Shown: one piece after another, positions 49,692 to 59,743 of the stretch
Layout of the letters: the number at the start of each line of letters is the position of its first letter
Position numbering within the stretch: position 1 is the stretch's first letter
Assembly (NCBI GenBank): GCA_017556805.1
Contig: JAFYMC010000034.1
Span: forward strand, 62,001-126,000
Source: Lachnospiraceae bacterium
Lineage (GTDB): Bacteria; Bacillota; Clostridia; Lachnospirales; Lachnospiraceae
DNA: 64,000 nucleotides
Direction of reading: 5' to 3'
The notes under the pieces: model-generated
The model's database searches: none
Told to the model about the DNA's origin: nothing
Seen by the model: the letters and a program-made list of their open reading frames with translations, nothing else
Translations under genes and position numbers: made by a program

Positions 49692-52600
49692 TTATCGAAT
49701 GGTCGCATTGGTTGCAACAACCGGGAGAGAGACACCGGCGTACTGCAAGAAGATGCTCTTGGTAGTGCCCGTTTCAAATGCCGGTACCCAATCCTGATTC
49801 ATGATTACGATGTGACCGTTTTCATAAGAGGTAACATAGCCGTCGCCCCAGGTGCCGTCTAATGTTCCCAATAGGTTAACGGTAAGTTCGGTTCCCCAAC
49901 CGTCGGTAAGCGTTTCGCCTGTATTGTCAAGAAGAATCTCAATCTGTCCGTCGTTGCCCCAGTGATTTAAGTAATTAATCCGTGCGGCAAGTGCATCGCC
50001 GTTCTGGGTACAAGTGACAAGATCCGAAAGGGTTCCGCTATACTGGAGGTAAACTGTCTTTGTGGTGCCGGATTCGAATGCCGGTACCCAGTTCTGGTTC
50101 ATAATGGTTACATGACCGTTCTCGAAGGAGGTAACGAAACCATCGCCCCAGGAGTTGGTTAACTCACCGGTGATATTTAAATCAAGATCTACGGTCCAGC
50201 CTTCGGTGAAGGAAGCACCATTGTTGGTAAGCTCGATTTCAACCTGCCCGCCGTTGCCCCAATGGTATGCATTCTTCACGGTAGCGCTGATACTTGCGGT
50301 CGGAGCCGGAGTCGCGGTCGGAGCGGGAGTCGCGGTCGGAACCGGAGTAGCGGTCGGAGCCGGAGTCGCAGTCGGAACCGGAGTAGCGGTCGGAGCCGGA
50401 GTAGCGGTCGGAGCCGGAGTCGCAGTCGGAACCGGAGTAGCAGTCGGAACCGGAGTAGCGGTCGGAGCCGGAGTCGCAGTCGGAACCGGAGTAGCAGTCG
50501 GTTCCGGAGTTACGGTCGGTTCTTCCTCGGTAGCATAACCTGCATCTGTATATGCCTGAAGCATGGAAATGTAAGATGCCTTCGGAGTGCCAAGCTTAGA
50601 GTGTAACGTCGGCTTCTGATCGGATTTCCAGGAAGCACCGTCATGTAATCCCCAAACGGTAAGACCGGTAATGTTACCGCCGGCTTTGTAAATCTCCAGA
50701 ATGCCGGATGCTAAGTTGTAGCAGTAGGTAGCCTGTGCTGTGTCAGAGGTATTTTGTACATCAAACTCGGTAAACTGAACCTCAAGCCCGGCGTTGCAAA
50801 ACGCTTCCAATGCGGTACAGAAGTCGGAAGTGCTCGGATAAGAGGTCTTTAAATGAGCTTGCATACCGATACCGTCACAAAGCTGTGTTTCCGCATTAAT
50901 GAAATTTATCATAGCAATGATATCATTTACAATGGTAAAGGAGTTGAAGTCATTATAAAGTAAGGAAACATCCTCTCTGACACCCTGTTTAACGAGTGCT
51001 TCGTGAGCAAATAAAAATGCCTTCTTTACAAACTCCGGAGAGGTTCCGGTCTCGCCGTAAACAGCGGTCCATTCGGAGTCCTTGTCAAAGGAATGGAGAT
51101 ATTCGTTTACAACGTCCCAGGTATATACGCAATCACCGTACTCGCTGTCGTATACATGATTGATTACGGACTTTACGAAAAATTCCATTCTTGCATCCAT
51201 AACATCGGTGCGTACGTATTCGCCGGAAGCATCGTATCCGTTACGGAATAACCAGGTCGGAGTCTGGCTGTGCCAGATTAAGGTGTGACCGCGCATGCCG
51301 AGACCGTTTTCGGAACAAATCTGCATTGCGGTATCAATGGTACTAAAGTTAAGCTTCGGTACCATTGTGTCGGTATAATTTTCAGGAATGAAATAACCGA
51401 GCTCTAAAGCTTCTTCTACGGTAATTAAAGTAGCGGTAGAACCGAGAACTACGCTCGGCTTCATATCGTTTTCCAAAGTAATACTGTTGTATTCTTTGGT
51501 AATGGTATTCATGATACGGCTGTTCTGTAACTGGCTTACGGATACGCTGCTGCCGATACGTCCGAACAAGGAACCGTAGGTGTCTAGCAAGGTATCGGTA
51601 ACGGTAGATTCTTCAGCCGGAGTCATATCTACGGTAATATCATAAATGACAGCCCCTGCATCCGTGGTTTCCGTAAGAAGCATTACCGCAAAATCGGCTA
51701 CCTTACAATCCAGAACCGGAGCGAAGGTGAATGCCTTTTTGCTTGCTGCGGAAACACCGTACTGTACGAATACCTCTTCACCTGCTTCGTTGTACAGCTT
51801 AACTGCGAGATCGTTCTCGGAAGCAAGGGTAGTAGCGATGCCGGTGCAAAGATTCATATCAAGCGGTTCCGGGAAGCTGTAACGGATTTCCTGATACTGC
51901 TCCGCGAATACAAGATGTAACGCACCGTTTTCATCTACATTGTACTCAGTACCGTAAGAGGTACTGTAGGTCATTTCGTTAAAGGTATAGGTGGTCTTGT
52001 TCTCATTGGTGGTGAAATCGCCGGAAATCATTTCTACCGAAAGCTCATAGAGCTTTGCGGTAACGCCTTCGGTTTCAGCCAGAGACATAATACCGAGCTC
52101 GCATACGGTGCCGTCCAAAACCGGAGCCATGGTGTGAAGGGTCTTCTTGTCTGCGGAAAAACCGTATTCCACATAAACTTCTTCACCGGCATCGTTGTAA
52201 AGCTTAAATGCAAGACTGTCAGCGGATTCCGCGGACACGGTAATACTTTCGCAAAGCGTCATATTAATCGGCTGCGGGAAGCTGTAACGGATTTCCTGAT
52301 ACTGTCCTTCAAAGGTAAGGTCCAGTACACCGTCTTCGTTTACACCGTACTCGGTACCGTAAGAGGTACTGTAGGCCATGTCGTTGAACGTATAGGTGGT
52401 CTTGCTTGTTGTAGTAGCGGCAGACAACATTTCTACCTTAATCTCATAGAGTTTTGCGGTAACGTCGGTAGCTTCTGCTAATAACATTACGCCAATCTCG
52501 GTTACGGTGCCGTCCAAAACCGGAGCCATGGTGTGAAGGGTCTTCTTGTCTGCGGAAAAACCGTACTCAACAAATACTTCTTCGCCTGCGTCGTTATAGA

Positions 52601-52892
52601 GCTTGAATGCAAGACTGTCAGCGGATTCCGCAGACACGGTAATGCTGTCGCAAAGCTCCATGTTAATCGGCTCAGGGAAGCTGTAACGGATTTCCTGATA
52701 CTGGCTCTCGAAGGTGAGATTCAGTACGCCGTCTTCGTCCACGCTGTAAGCGGTACCGTAAGAGGTACTGTAGGACATGTCATTAAAGTCGTAGGTTTGG
52801 GTGGCTGCCTGTGCATAAAGGTTGTTCGGTACGACCAGACCGAATACCAGACATAACGCCAGCACAAGGCATAAGCACTTTCTCTTGTTCAT
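49692..52892 (-). CDS. Multidomain GH10 endo-xylanase with N- and C-terminal binding modules
   Basis: A 1066-residue secreted enzyme cutting the beta-1,4-xylan backbone. Order: signal peptide (1-30); three repeats of about 140 residues (each [21 protein letters not shown] start and [11 protein letters not shown]) that look like carbohydrate-binding modules; GH10 barrel (about 470-800) with acid/base Glu597 in [10 protein letters not shown] and nucleophile Glu709 in [10 protein letters not shown]; a linker of twelve xPTATP units; two CBM2-like modules ([26 protein letters not shown]). The ATG at 52892 is followed by a good signal peptide, but only a weak ribosome site (GAGAG) is seen. Not a lipoprotein, so released or wall-bound. 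Confidence 0.92.
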   Translation of the reverse strand: MNKRKCLCLVLALCLVFGLVVPNNLYAQAATQTYDFNDMSYSTSYGTAYSVDEDGVLNLTFESQYQEIRYSFPEPINMELCDSITVSAESADSLAFKLYNDAGEEVFVEYGFSADKKTLHTMAPVLDGTVTEIGVMLLAEATDVTAKLYEIKVEMLSAATTTSKTTYTFNDMAYSTSYGTEYGVNEDGVLDLTFEGQYQEIRYSFPQPINMTLCESITVSAESADSLAFKLYNDAGEEVYVEYGFSADKKTLHTMAPVLDGTVCELGIMSLAETEGVTAKLYELSVEMISGDFTTNENKTTYTFNEMTYSTSYGTEYNVDENGALHLVFAEQYQEIRYSFPEPLDMNLCTGIATTLASENDLAVKLYNEAGEEVFVQYGVSAASKKAFTFAPVLDCKVADFAVMLLTETTDAGAVIYDITVDMTPAEESTVTDTLLDTYGSLFGRIGSSVSVSQLQNSRIMNTITKEYNSITLENDMKPSVVLGSTATLITVEEALELGYFIPENYTDTMVPKLNFSTIDTAMQICSENGLGMRGHTLIWHSQTPTWLFRNGYDASGEYVRTDVMDARMEFFVKSVINHVYDSEYGDCVYTWDVVNEYLHSFDKDSEWTAVYGETGTSPEFVKKAFLFAHEALVKQGVREDVSLLYNDFNSFTIVNDIIAMINFINAETQLCDGIGMQAHLKTSYPSTSDFCTALEAFCNAGLEVQFTEFDVQNTSDTAQATYCYNLASGILEIYKAGGNITGLTVWGLHDGASWKSDQKPTLHSKLGTPKASYISMLQAYTDAGYATEEEPTVTPEPTATPVPTATPAPTATPVPTATPVPTATPAPTATPAPTATPVPTATPAPTATPVPTATPAPTATPAPTASISATVKNAYHWGNGGQVEIELTNNGASFTEGWTVDLDLNITGELTNSWGDGFVTSFENGHVTIMNQNWVPAFESGTTKTVYLQYSGTLSDLVTCTQNGDALAARINYLNHWGNDGQIEILLDNTGETLTDGWGTELTVNLLGTLDGTWGDGYVTSYENGHIVIMNQDWVPAFETGTTKSIFLQYAGVSLPVVATNATIR
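50288..50520 (-). repeat. Minisatellite coding the xylanase Thr/Pro linker
   Basis: Twelve 18-bp units of the type CCGACTGCTACTCCGGTT (xPTATP; x is Glu, Val or Ala). A reading frame on the other strand is a by-product. Confidence 0.9.
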
Positions 52893-53074
52893 TCTTTTTT
52901 GTTCTCTCGCTTTCTTTCTTTTTGGGAATAGTAAAAAACCCCAAATAATTTTAGCGAAATATGGGTAAGAAGTCAATAGAAGCCTTGTATTTTTTAGACA
53001 AATTATGTAAAATTATAATTGGAAAATGTAACGGGAACAACATATTTTGAAAAGATAAAATATGGAGGTATTTC

Positions 53075-55618
53075 ATGGAAAAGAAGTTTAAGTATGATGC
53101 GTTTATCAGTTATCGGCATACGGAAACCGATAAGTTTGTGGCAGGTAATTTACATAAGAAACTGGAAAGCTATCGTTTGCCGAATAATGTGGCAAAAAAG
53201 CGGAACGGAAAAAAAGATAAAATAGAACGGGTATTTCGGGATAAGGAAGAGTTACCTTTGACGAATAATTTAGAAGATCCGATTATTGAGGCACTACAGG
53301 ACAGCGAATGGCTGATTGCGGTGTGTTCGCCGCGTTTGAAGGAGTCCTTATGGTGTAAAAAGGAAATCGAGACCTTTATTTCATTAAGAGGCAGGGAACA
53401 TGTACTGGCGGTGTTGATTGAAGGAGAGCCGGAAGATTCTTTCCCGGAGGAATTGCTTTATGAAATAAAAGAGGTGGAGCAGCCGGACGGATCAATCGTA
53501 CAGCAAAAGGTGATGTATGAGCCTTTGGCGGCTGATTTCAGAGGAAAAAATAAAAAAGAAATGAAAAAGGCAATGGATGCGGAGATTATCCGTGTGTTGG
53601 CAGCACTGTTTGAATTGCCTTATGATGATTTAAGACAGCGGCACAGAGAACGGAAACTGCGTCGTCTGGTGGCAACTTCCTTGGGCGTGGGAGCGGTATG
53701 CCTTACGGTGGGAACGTACAGTACGGTGACGGCGATTCGTATTAACGAGCAAAAGCAAAGAATCGAAGCCCAGTCAGAGCAAATTCTGGAGCAGACAGCG
53801 GAAATACGTCAGCAATCGGAGGAATTAGAGAAAAAGAATGAGGAAATAACCGCGCAGAATGAGGAGATGGCAAAACAAAACGAGGAAATAACAAAGAAAA
53901 ATGAGGAATTGGCGCAGCATCAGGCAGATGCGTTGTCGGAGCTGTCCGAACGTTATTTTTCCGAGGGAAATAAGACGGATGCGCAGGAATTGGCTCTGCA
54001 GGTGCTGACGGAGCAGGACGGAATTCGTTTGCCGTATACGGCAAAGGCGCAGCAGGTATTGACGGATTGCCTGGCGGTGTACGATATCGGAGGCGTCTTC
54101 CGGGCGGATTATCATGTGAAGGCATCGGGACGTATTGAATATGTTAAGGAAAAGTACGGACGTAACATGATTGCAATTTATGACGAATCCGGCTTCCTTC
54201 GCTTATATGATATGGAGCAAAGGGAAGAACTTCTTTTGTTGGATTCGGAATCCCACGGAGCATCCTTAGAGAAGCGATGCGCATTTTTAGGGGAGGACCG
54301 GTTTGTATATTTCGGTGCGGGAAAGACGGTTTGTGTCTACAATTACCGGGAAAACCGTATGGAAGGGGAATTAACCCGGGGCATTCTTGCAAAAAGTGTG
54401 TGGGCAGATAGCGAAGGCAAGTATTTGGTGATAGAAGATACGTCTTCCTGTTTTACGGTATATAGCGGAGAAACGTTGGAGAAGGTAGGCGAGATTGCAA
54501 AGTCGGAGGATGGAACCTGTGAAGAAGTTCTTCTTTTGCCGGACGGAACGCTGGTATATACGGAGGTTGTAAGAGATGCCGACGATTGGATGTATATCGA
54601 TACGACGGTATATACCTGGGATTTGAACACAATGGAACAACGTTCCGTGTCCCTGCTGGGGAATCTTACCGTAAACGGGATACGTGTTTTTCATGATGTT
54701 GTATATGTGATTGCGGGGGAATACAGCAATGCTTATCTTACATGTGACACTCATGTGATTGCAATTTCTTTGGCATCCGGAGAAAAAGTCTGGGATATAG
54801 AATTTGCAGGACAGTTTCCGGAAGAGAACGGTTTGTATGGGGAAGAGGAAAGAGAACAATTGCTTTGTATGACAAAGGACTGTTTGTATTTTATTTCTGT
54901 AGCAGACGGAACATCGACCCTGGTATCGGGAAAAGGTGCAAAGGTGGCAAATGTTTTATTTGCCGGTACGGACGGCTATTATTTGTTTATCGAGGATGGT
55001 GAACTGATCTATCTGTCAGCGGAAAGTATGGTACTTGTAGATAAGTGTGAAGAGTTTCTGTGTGTGACATCGGATAATTCGGAAATCTCTTTTTCAACGG
55101 ATGCAATATGGGTGCTGGCGAAGAATGAAGATAAGCTTACCTTTTATCTGACAGACCGGGGGCCGGACGTGAAGGAATATGAAAAACAAATCATTCGTCC
55201 GGAGAGCAATAAATTGTATATTGATAAAGCAAAGGAGTGCGCCGAACTACTCGGTTCCGAACGACCGGAATATGTGCAGTATGCAATTTATAATGAAGAT
55301 AAGCGATATTGTGCGATAGTGTATTGGGATAATTCGATGGAGATTTTTGATACGGAAGCGAAACAGTGTCTCTCTACGCTGGTGGGGCTGAAAAGTGTCG
55401 ATCGGTTTGTCGGACCGGATGAAAAGGGCTGGATGTATCTTTGGGGAATCACGGAGGGATATATTTTGAACGAAAGTTCGGAAATGGTTGCACGTATCAA
55501 AAACGTATATCATTTTGATGCGGAAAATCGGAAGGTATATGTCCGTAGAGGTAATACGGATTATGAAATACCGGTATATGATTTGGACGAGTTGCTTGTT
55601 CTTGCAAAGGCCCGGTAG
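53075..55618 (+). CDS. TIR-domain membrane protein with coiled coil and beta-propeller-like C-terminus
   Basis: An 847-residue protein. Residues 5-135 are a TIR domain (YDAFISYRHTETDKF; SLWCKKE with Glu97 at the NADase catalytic position). A membrane helix follows at about 198-221, then a Glu/Gln/Lys coiled coil (222-290), a TPR-like helical stretch (EALQVLTEQDGI region 290-335) and about 500 residues of short beta repeats (FLRLYDMEQREELLLLD, TVYTWDLNTMEQRS, MEIFDTEAKQCLSTLVG) resembling a WD40/PQQ-like propeller. The likely topology is TIR inside, propeller outside, so it may turn an external or envelope signal into NAD+ loss. TGGAGG precedes the ATG. Stands alone; partners not visible. Confidence 0.82.
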   Translation: MEKKFKYDAFISYRHTETDKFVAGNLHKKLESYRLPNNVAKKRNGKKDKIERVFRDKEELPLTNNLEDPIIEALQDSEWLIAVCSPRLKESLWCKKEIETFISLRGREHVLAVLIEGEPEDSFPEELLYEIKEVEQPDGSIVQQKVMYEPLAADFRGKNKKEMKKAMDAEIIRVLAALFELPYDDLRQRHRERKLRRLVATSLGVGAVCLTVGTYSTVTAIRINEQKQRIEAQSEQILEQTAEIRQQSEELEKKNEEITAQNEEMAKQNEEITKKNEELAQHQADALSELSERYFSEGNKTDAQELALQVLTEQDGIRLPYTAKAQQVLTDCLAVYDIGGVFRADYHVKASGRIEYVKEKYGRNMIAIYDESGFLRLYDMEQREELLLLDSESHGASLEKRCAFLGEDRFVYFGAGKTVCVYNYRENRMEGELTRGILAKSVWADSEGKYLVIEDTSSCFTVYSGETLEKVGEIAKSEDGTCEEVLLLPDGTLVYTEVVRDADDWMYIDTTVYTWDLNTMEQRSVSLLGNLTVNGIRVFHDVVYVIAGEYSNAYLTCDTHVIAISLASGEKVWDIEFAGQFPEENGLYGEEEREQLLCMTKDCLYFISVADGTSTLVSGKGAKVANVLFAGTDGYYLFIEDGELIYLSAESMVLVDKCEEFLCVTSDNSEISFSTDAIWVLAKNEDKLTFYLTDRGPDVKEYEKQIIRPESNKLYIDKAKECAELLGSERPEYVQYAIYNEDKRYCAIVYWDNSMEIFDTEAKQCLSTLVGLKSVDRFVGPDEKGWMYLWGITEGYILNESSEMVARIKNVYHFDAENRKVYVRRGNTDYEIPVYDLDELLVLAKAR

Positions 55619-55674
55619 TCCACATGAGTTTTTTGACAATGGTTGTAATATATTGCTTCTTGTGATGCGAAGTA

Positions 55675-55702
55675 TTGACATTTTGAATTAGAAGACTATA
55701 AT
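55675..55702 (+). promoter_or_regulatory. Promoter of the ABC exporter operon
   Basis: TTGACA, 16 bp, TATAAT, about 92 bp upstream of the chosen start. Confidence 0.8.
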
Positions 55703-55793
55703 AATATTCATAATTGAGAGGTCGAGAGAAATGCAGTCTTTTTCCCGGAAAACAACGAAAATATTTTGGGAAAGTATGCAGAGGAGGAAGCGT

Positions 55794-57566
55794 ATGGAAG
55801 CAAAGAAACACTCAAAGATGGCCTGGTTATGGGAAAATATGAAGGGCTACAGAGTCATTTATCTCTTTGGTATTCTGGGGACAATTGTGTACAATGTGAT
55901 GCAGTTGACCGTGCCGTATATTACGCAGAATATCATAGATTTATTCCTGACCGGCGAGGATGCGGCATCGAATCTGGCAAACAAAAGGGATTTGTTTTTC
56001 CAGTTGATTATTGCGATGATTGTGCTGACCTTTGTCAGAACATTGGTCGTGTACCTCGTTTGTATGGATGTGGAGCACGTGTCCCAGAAGGTTCTGTATC
56101 GCGTCAGAACCCACCTGTTCGATAAAATCGAGCGTCAGGATATGAGCTTTTACAGCACCTACCGTACCGGTGACTTGATGACCCGCGTAACCGGTGACCT
56201 GGATGCGGTTCGTCATATGATCGCATGGGTTATCCGCTGTATCGTGGAATCTCTTGCATTGTTGATTGCAACAGCGGCATATTTTGTTTATATGGATTGG
56301 CGCCTGGCTTTATCTATTTTGGCAATTGCACCGTTTATTTTGATTATTATTGTATTGTTCCGTAATAAGGTGGCACCGAGACATAAGGAGTTGCGTGAAA
56401 AGCTGTCTCACTTAAATACGGCGGCACAGGAGAACATTTCCGGTAATCGTGTGGTAAAGGCATTTGCGAGAGAAGATTACGAGATTAAAAAGTTTGACGA
56501 ATGCAGCGTAGACTTTTCTAAGACAAATAAGAAGACGGCGCTTACCTGGATTACATATTTCCCGTATATCGAGACCTTCGCGAATTTGATGTCCATTGCA
56601 CTTTTGATTGTGGGCGGTTTGTTCATTATTAACGGCAGTCTTACCATGGGCGAGTATGTAGCGTTTTCCGGACTTATCTGGGCGGTGCAGAACCCGATGC
56701 GTATGTTAGGTAATATTATGAACGAATTCCAGAGATTCTCTGCGGCATCCGACAAGGTAATGGAGATTTATTATTCCGAGCCGAAGATTGTGGATAAGGA
56801 AGATGCGCTTGATTTGCCGAACCGTTTTAAGGGTAAGGTAGAGTTTAAAAATGTAAGTTTTAAGTACGAAGACGGCAATTTGCCGGTACTTCACAATATC
56901 TCTTTTGTGGCGAATCCGGGAGAGACGGTAGCGATTATGGGAGAGACCGGTTGCGGTAAGACCTCCATGATTCAGTTGATTCCGCGCTTCTATGAGCCGA
57001 CGGAGGGCGAGGTGCTGGTGGACGGTATTAATGTAAACGATATGAAGCTGACCCAGCTCCGTAAAAATATCGGTCTTGCCACCCAGGATGTACTGTTGTA
57101 TTCCGATACCATTGACGGCAATATTGCTTACGGTGACAGCAGTCTGACGAAGGAAGAGGTTGAAAAGTTTGCTAAGTACTCTGCGGCAGCAAAGTTTATT
57201 ACTAAGATGCCGGAGGGGTACGATACGATTGTCGGAGAACGTGGTGTAGGACTTTCCGGCGGACAGAAACAGCGTATTTCCCTGGCGAGAGCGTTGGCAG
57301 TGAAGCCGGCGATTCTCATTCTGGACGATACTACTTCCGCGGTAGATATGGAGACGGAGAAGCAGATTCAGCACAGCTTAAATGAGCTGGATTTCCCTTG
57401 TACGAAGTTAATCATTGCACAGAGAGTTTCCACTACAAAGTTTGCGGATAAGATTTTGATTATCCAGGGCGGACGAATTACCGAAGAAGGAACCCACGAC
57501 GAATTGGTTGCCAAGAAGGGCTATTATTACAGTCTTGTGCAGTTACAGACCGGGGAGGAGGTATAA
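55794..57566 (+). CDS. ABC exporter half-transporter, degenerate-site subunit
   Basis: A 590-residue type IV exporter: six membrane helices (about 20-320), then an ATPase with Walker A MGETGCGKTS and signature LSGGQ. The Walker B ends LDD, so the catalytic Glu is Asp512, and the switch is AQR with Gln543 in place of His. These are typical of the non-catalytic half of heterodimers such as TM287/288 or BmrCD. The ATG at 55794 follows GAGGAGGAAGCG; a longer frame from 55731 is less likely. Two bp separate it from the partner gene. Exports drugs, lipids or peptides; substrate unknown. Confidence 0.9.
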   Translation: MEAKKHSKMAWLWENMKGYRVIYLFGILGTIVYNVMQLTVPYITQNIIDLFLTGEDAASNLANKRDLFFQLIIAMIVLTFVRTLVVYLVCMDVEHVSQKVLYRVRTHLFDKIERQDMSFYSTYRTGDLMTRVTGDLDAVRHMIAWVIRCIVESLALLIATAAYFVYMDWRLALSILAIAPFILIIIVLFRNKVAPRHKELREKLSHLNTAAQENISGNRVVKAFAREDYEIKKFDECSVDFSKTNKKTALTWITYFPYIETFANLMSIALLIVGGLFIINGSLTMGEYVAFSGLIWAVQNPMRMLGNIMNEFQRFSAASDKVMEIYYSEPKIVDKEDALDLPNRFKGKVEFKNVSFKYEDGNLPVLHNISFVANPGETVAIMGETGCGKTSMIQLIPRFYEPTEGEVLVDGINVNDMKLTQLRKNIGLATQDVLLYSDTIDGNIAYGDSSLTKEEVEKFAKYSAAAKFITKMPEGYDTIVGERGVGLSGGQKQRISLARALAVKPAILILDDTTSAVDMETEKQIQHSLNELDFPCTKLIIAQRVSTTKFADKILIIQGGRITEEGTHDELVAKKGYYYSLVQLQTGEEV

Positions 57567-57568
57567 TT

Positions 57569-59350
57569 ATGGCGAGAAGAAATACTTACAAAGAAGACGA
57601 AGTCTTAGAAACCCCATTTGATTACCACCACCTGTTACGAGCGTTTGTTTATATTAAAAAGTATCTGGGTAAGATGATATTTGCACTCATTTTAAGTGCA
57701 ATCGGCGGTATAACCGGTTTGTTCGGCCCGATGATTACCCAGAAGGCTCTTGATGAGGCAATTCCGAACGAAAATGTAAAAATGTTGCTGATGTTGGTAG
57801 GCTTGCTTTGTATTTGCTTTATCTTAAGTATCATTTTTACAACGGTTCGCTCCAAAATCATGATTAATGTCAGCCAGAATATTATTTATGATATTCGTAA
57901 GGACGTATTTGAGCATTTACAGAAACTTCCTTTCCAGTATTACGACGATAGACCGCACGGTAAGATTTTGATCCGCGTGGTAAACTACGTAAACTCTGTA
58001 TCGGACATGTTGTCCAACGGTTTGATTAACGTGGTACTGGAAATTATGAACCTGATTTTTATTGTTATTTTCATGTTCTGTGTCGACGTAAAGCTTTCTC
58101 TGGTAGTATTGGCCGGTGTACCGATTTTGGCGGCGTTTATGTTCTGGATTAAGAACAAGCAGAGAGTGGCTTGGCAGCAGGTGTCCAATAAGAACTCCAA
58201 CTTAAATGCGTACTTGCAGGAGAATATTGTGGGAGCCAGAATTACCCAGATGTTTGCCCGTGAGGAAGAAAATGCGGAGACCTTTGCGGAACTGTCGGAT
58301 CGTTGCCGTACCACCTGGTTTAAGGCGGTTATGTACAGTAACCTGGTATGGCCGGGTATCGATAATATTTCCGTATGGGTAAGAGCAGCGGTGTTCATCG
58401 TAGGTCTTATCTTTATGGGAGCCGGTGAAGTGAGTCTCGGTGTGATTGTAGCGGTTACGTCCTATGCATCCAGATTCTGGCAGCCGATTATGAACCTCGG
58501 TAATATTTTCAATAACTTCATCAATAACATTGCTTATTTGGAGCGTATTTTCGAAACCTTAGACGAGCCGGTAACCGTAGATGATGCGGAGGATGCGGTG
58601 GAGATGCAGCCGATCAAGGGTGATGTAACCTTCGAGAATGTAACCTTTGCTTATGAAGAGGGCAAGGATGTTTTAAAGAATGTATCCTTTACCGTAAAGG
58701 CTGGCGAGAGTGTGGCTTTGGTTGGTCCGACCGGTGCGGGAAAGAGTACCATCGTGAATTTGATTTCCCGGTTCTACAATGTAAATCAAGGCCGTGTGTT
58801 AATCGATGGACAGGATATTGCGAAGGTAACCTTACATTCGCTTCGTTCCCAGATGGGTATCATGTTGCAGGATAGCTTTATTTTCTCCGGTACCATTGAG
58901 GATAACATCCGCTACGGTAAGCTTGATGCCACTACCGAGGAGATTATAAGGTCCAGTAAGACGGTATGTGCCGATGACTTTATTACCAGATTCCAGGACG
59001 GTTATCAGACCGAGGTAAAGGAACGAGGTTCCCTTCTTTCCCAGGGACAGAAGCAGCTCATTTCCTTTGCGAGAACCTTACTTTCCGACCCGGCAATCCT
59101 TGTATTGGATGAAGCAACCTCCAGTATCGACGTACAGACCGAGCGTGCATTGCAGCAGGGTATTGATGCAATGTGTGAAGGAAGAACTTCCTTTATTATC
59201 GCCCACAGACTTTCTACCATTAAGAACTGTGACAAGATTATGTACATCGACCAGGGCGGCATCGTGGAATGCGGCAGCCATGCGGAACTGATAGCGAAGA
59301 AAGGATATTACTATAAGTTGTATACGGCGCAGATGGATGACATTGCGTAA
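57569..59350 (+). CDS. ABC exporter half-transporter, catalytic-site subunit
   Basis: A 593-residue partner of the previous protein with a similar fold. Walker A is VGPTGAGKST, Walker B ILVLDEATSS with the catalytic Glu, and switch IIAHRLST with His. Its signature is LSQGQ (490-494), not LSGGQ. Joined with the partner, the site built from this Walker A and the partner's LSGGQ is complete, and the other is degenerate, as in known heterodimeric exporters. GGAGG precedes the ATG. A terminator follows after 15 bp, itself part of a foldback element. Confidence 0.92.
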   Translation: MARRNTYKEDEVLETPFDYHHLLRAFVYIKKYLGKMIFALILSAIGGITGLFGPMITQKALDEAIPNENVKMLLMLVGLLCICFILSIIFTTVRSKIMINVSQNIIYDIRKDVFEHLQKLPFQYYDDRPHGKILIRVVNYVNSVSDMLSNGLINVVLEIMNLIFIVIFMFCVDVKLSLVVLAGVPILAAFMFWIKNKQRVAWQQVSNKNSNLNAYLQENIVGARITQMFAREEENAETFAELSDRCRTTWFKAVMYSNLVWPGIDNISVWVRAAVFIVGLIFMGAGEVSLGVIVAVTSYASRFWQPIMNLGNIFNNFINNIAYLERIFETLDEPVTVDDAEDAVEMQPIKGDVTFENVTFAYEEGKDVLKNVSFTVKAGESVALVGPTGAGKSTIVNLISRFYNVNQGRVLIDGQDIAKVTLHSLRSQMGIMLQDSFIFSGTIEDNIRYGKLDATTEEIIRSSKTVCADDFITRFQDGYQTEVKERGSLLSQGQKQLISFARTLLSDPAILVLDEATSSIDVQTERALQQGIDAMCEGRTSFIIAHRLSTIKNCDKIMYIDQGGIVECGSHAELIAKKGYYYKLYTAQMDDIA

Positions 59351-59363
59351 TATTTAGAATGAA

Positions 59364-59693
59364 AACGGGGTGTCGCACGTACGGTGCGGCGACCCGTTTT
59401 TGCGATGTGGGACATTCTAAGCAATAGTGGTCTCGGAGTATCTGTTTTTTTCACATCGCAACGCTTCGTCAAACTTCCTCTAAGAACGACTAGGACGCTC
59501 GGGAGCGGCCTCGCGCCCAGTCTTTTCTAAGAGGTGATTTCGACTCAGCTAAGAACGCGGCCCTTCGGGCAAATTCAAAAAACAGATACTCCGAGACCAC
59601 TATTGTGAGGAGTGTTCCGTAACATCGCAAAAACTCGCCACGCCCGATGCCGCCGCACCGTAATGGCGTGCGACAATCCCGTTTTTGCTTCTT
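59364..59693. mobile_element. Foldback element, copy 2 (same core, different arms)
   Basis: A 330-bp imperfect palindrome. The inner arms, 59422-59450 and 59575-59604, are perfect over 29 bases (CAATAGTGGTCTCGG... with its complement). The outer arms mirror the ABC-exporter terminator: TTTTTGCGATG (59397) with CATCGCAAAAA (59622-59632), TACGGTGCGGCG with CGCCGCACCGTA (59651-59662), TGTCGCACG with CGTGCGACA, AACGGG with CCCGTT. The right arm has two small insertions. The core 59456-59569 is 114 nt, 104 of 114 identical to 33735-33848. No protein is encoded. Confidence 0.75.
59366..59401 (+). terminator. Terminator of the ABC exporter operon
   Basis: CGGGGTGTCGCAC / GTGCGGCGACCCG stem around GTACG, then TTTTTG. 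Confidence 0.9.
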
Positions 59694-59743
59694 TTAAAAG
59701 TCCGTTGGTTGTGGTAGGATAGAAGGTAGCGGAGGTGTAGGTT

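Noticed and set aside
50155..50538. Open frame of [11 protein letters not shown] repeats on the plus strand
   Set aside because: It is the complement of the xylanase Thr/Pro linker repeats; it has no ribosome site and no family match.
53075..59350. TIR gene and ABC exporter as one operon
   Set aside because: A clear promoter (TTGACA, 16 bp, TATAAT) lies between them, so they look separately transcribed.
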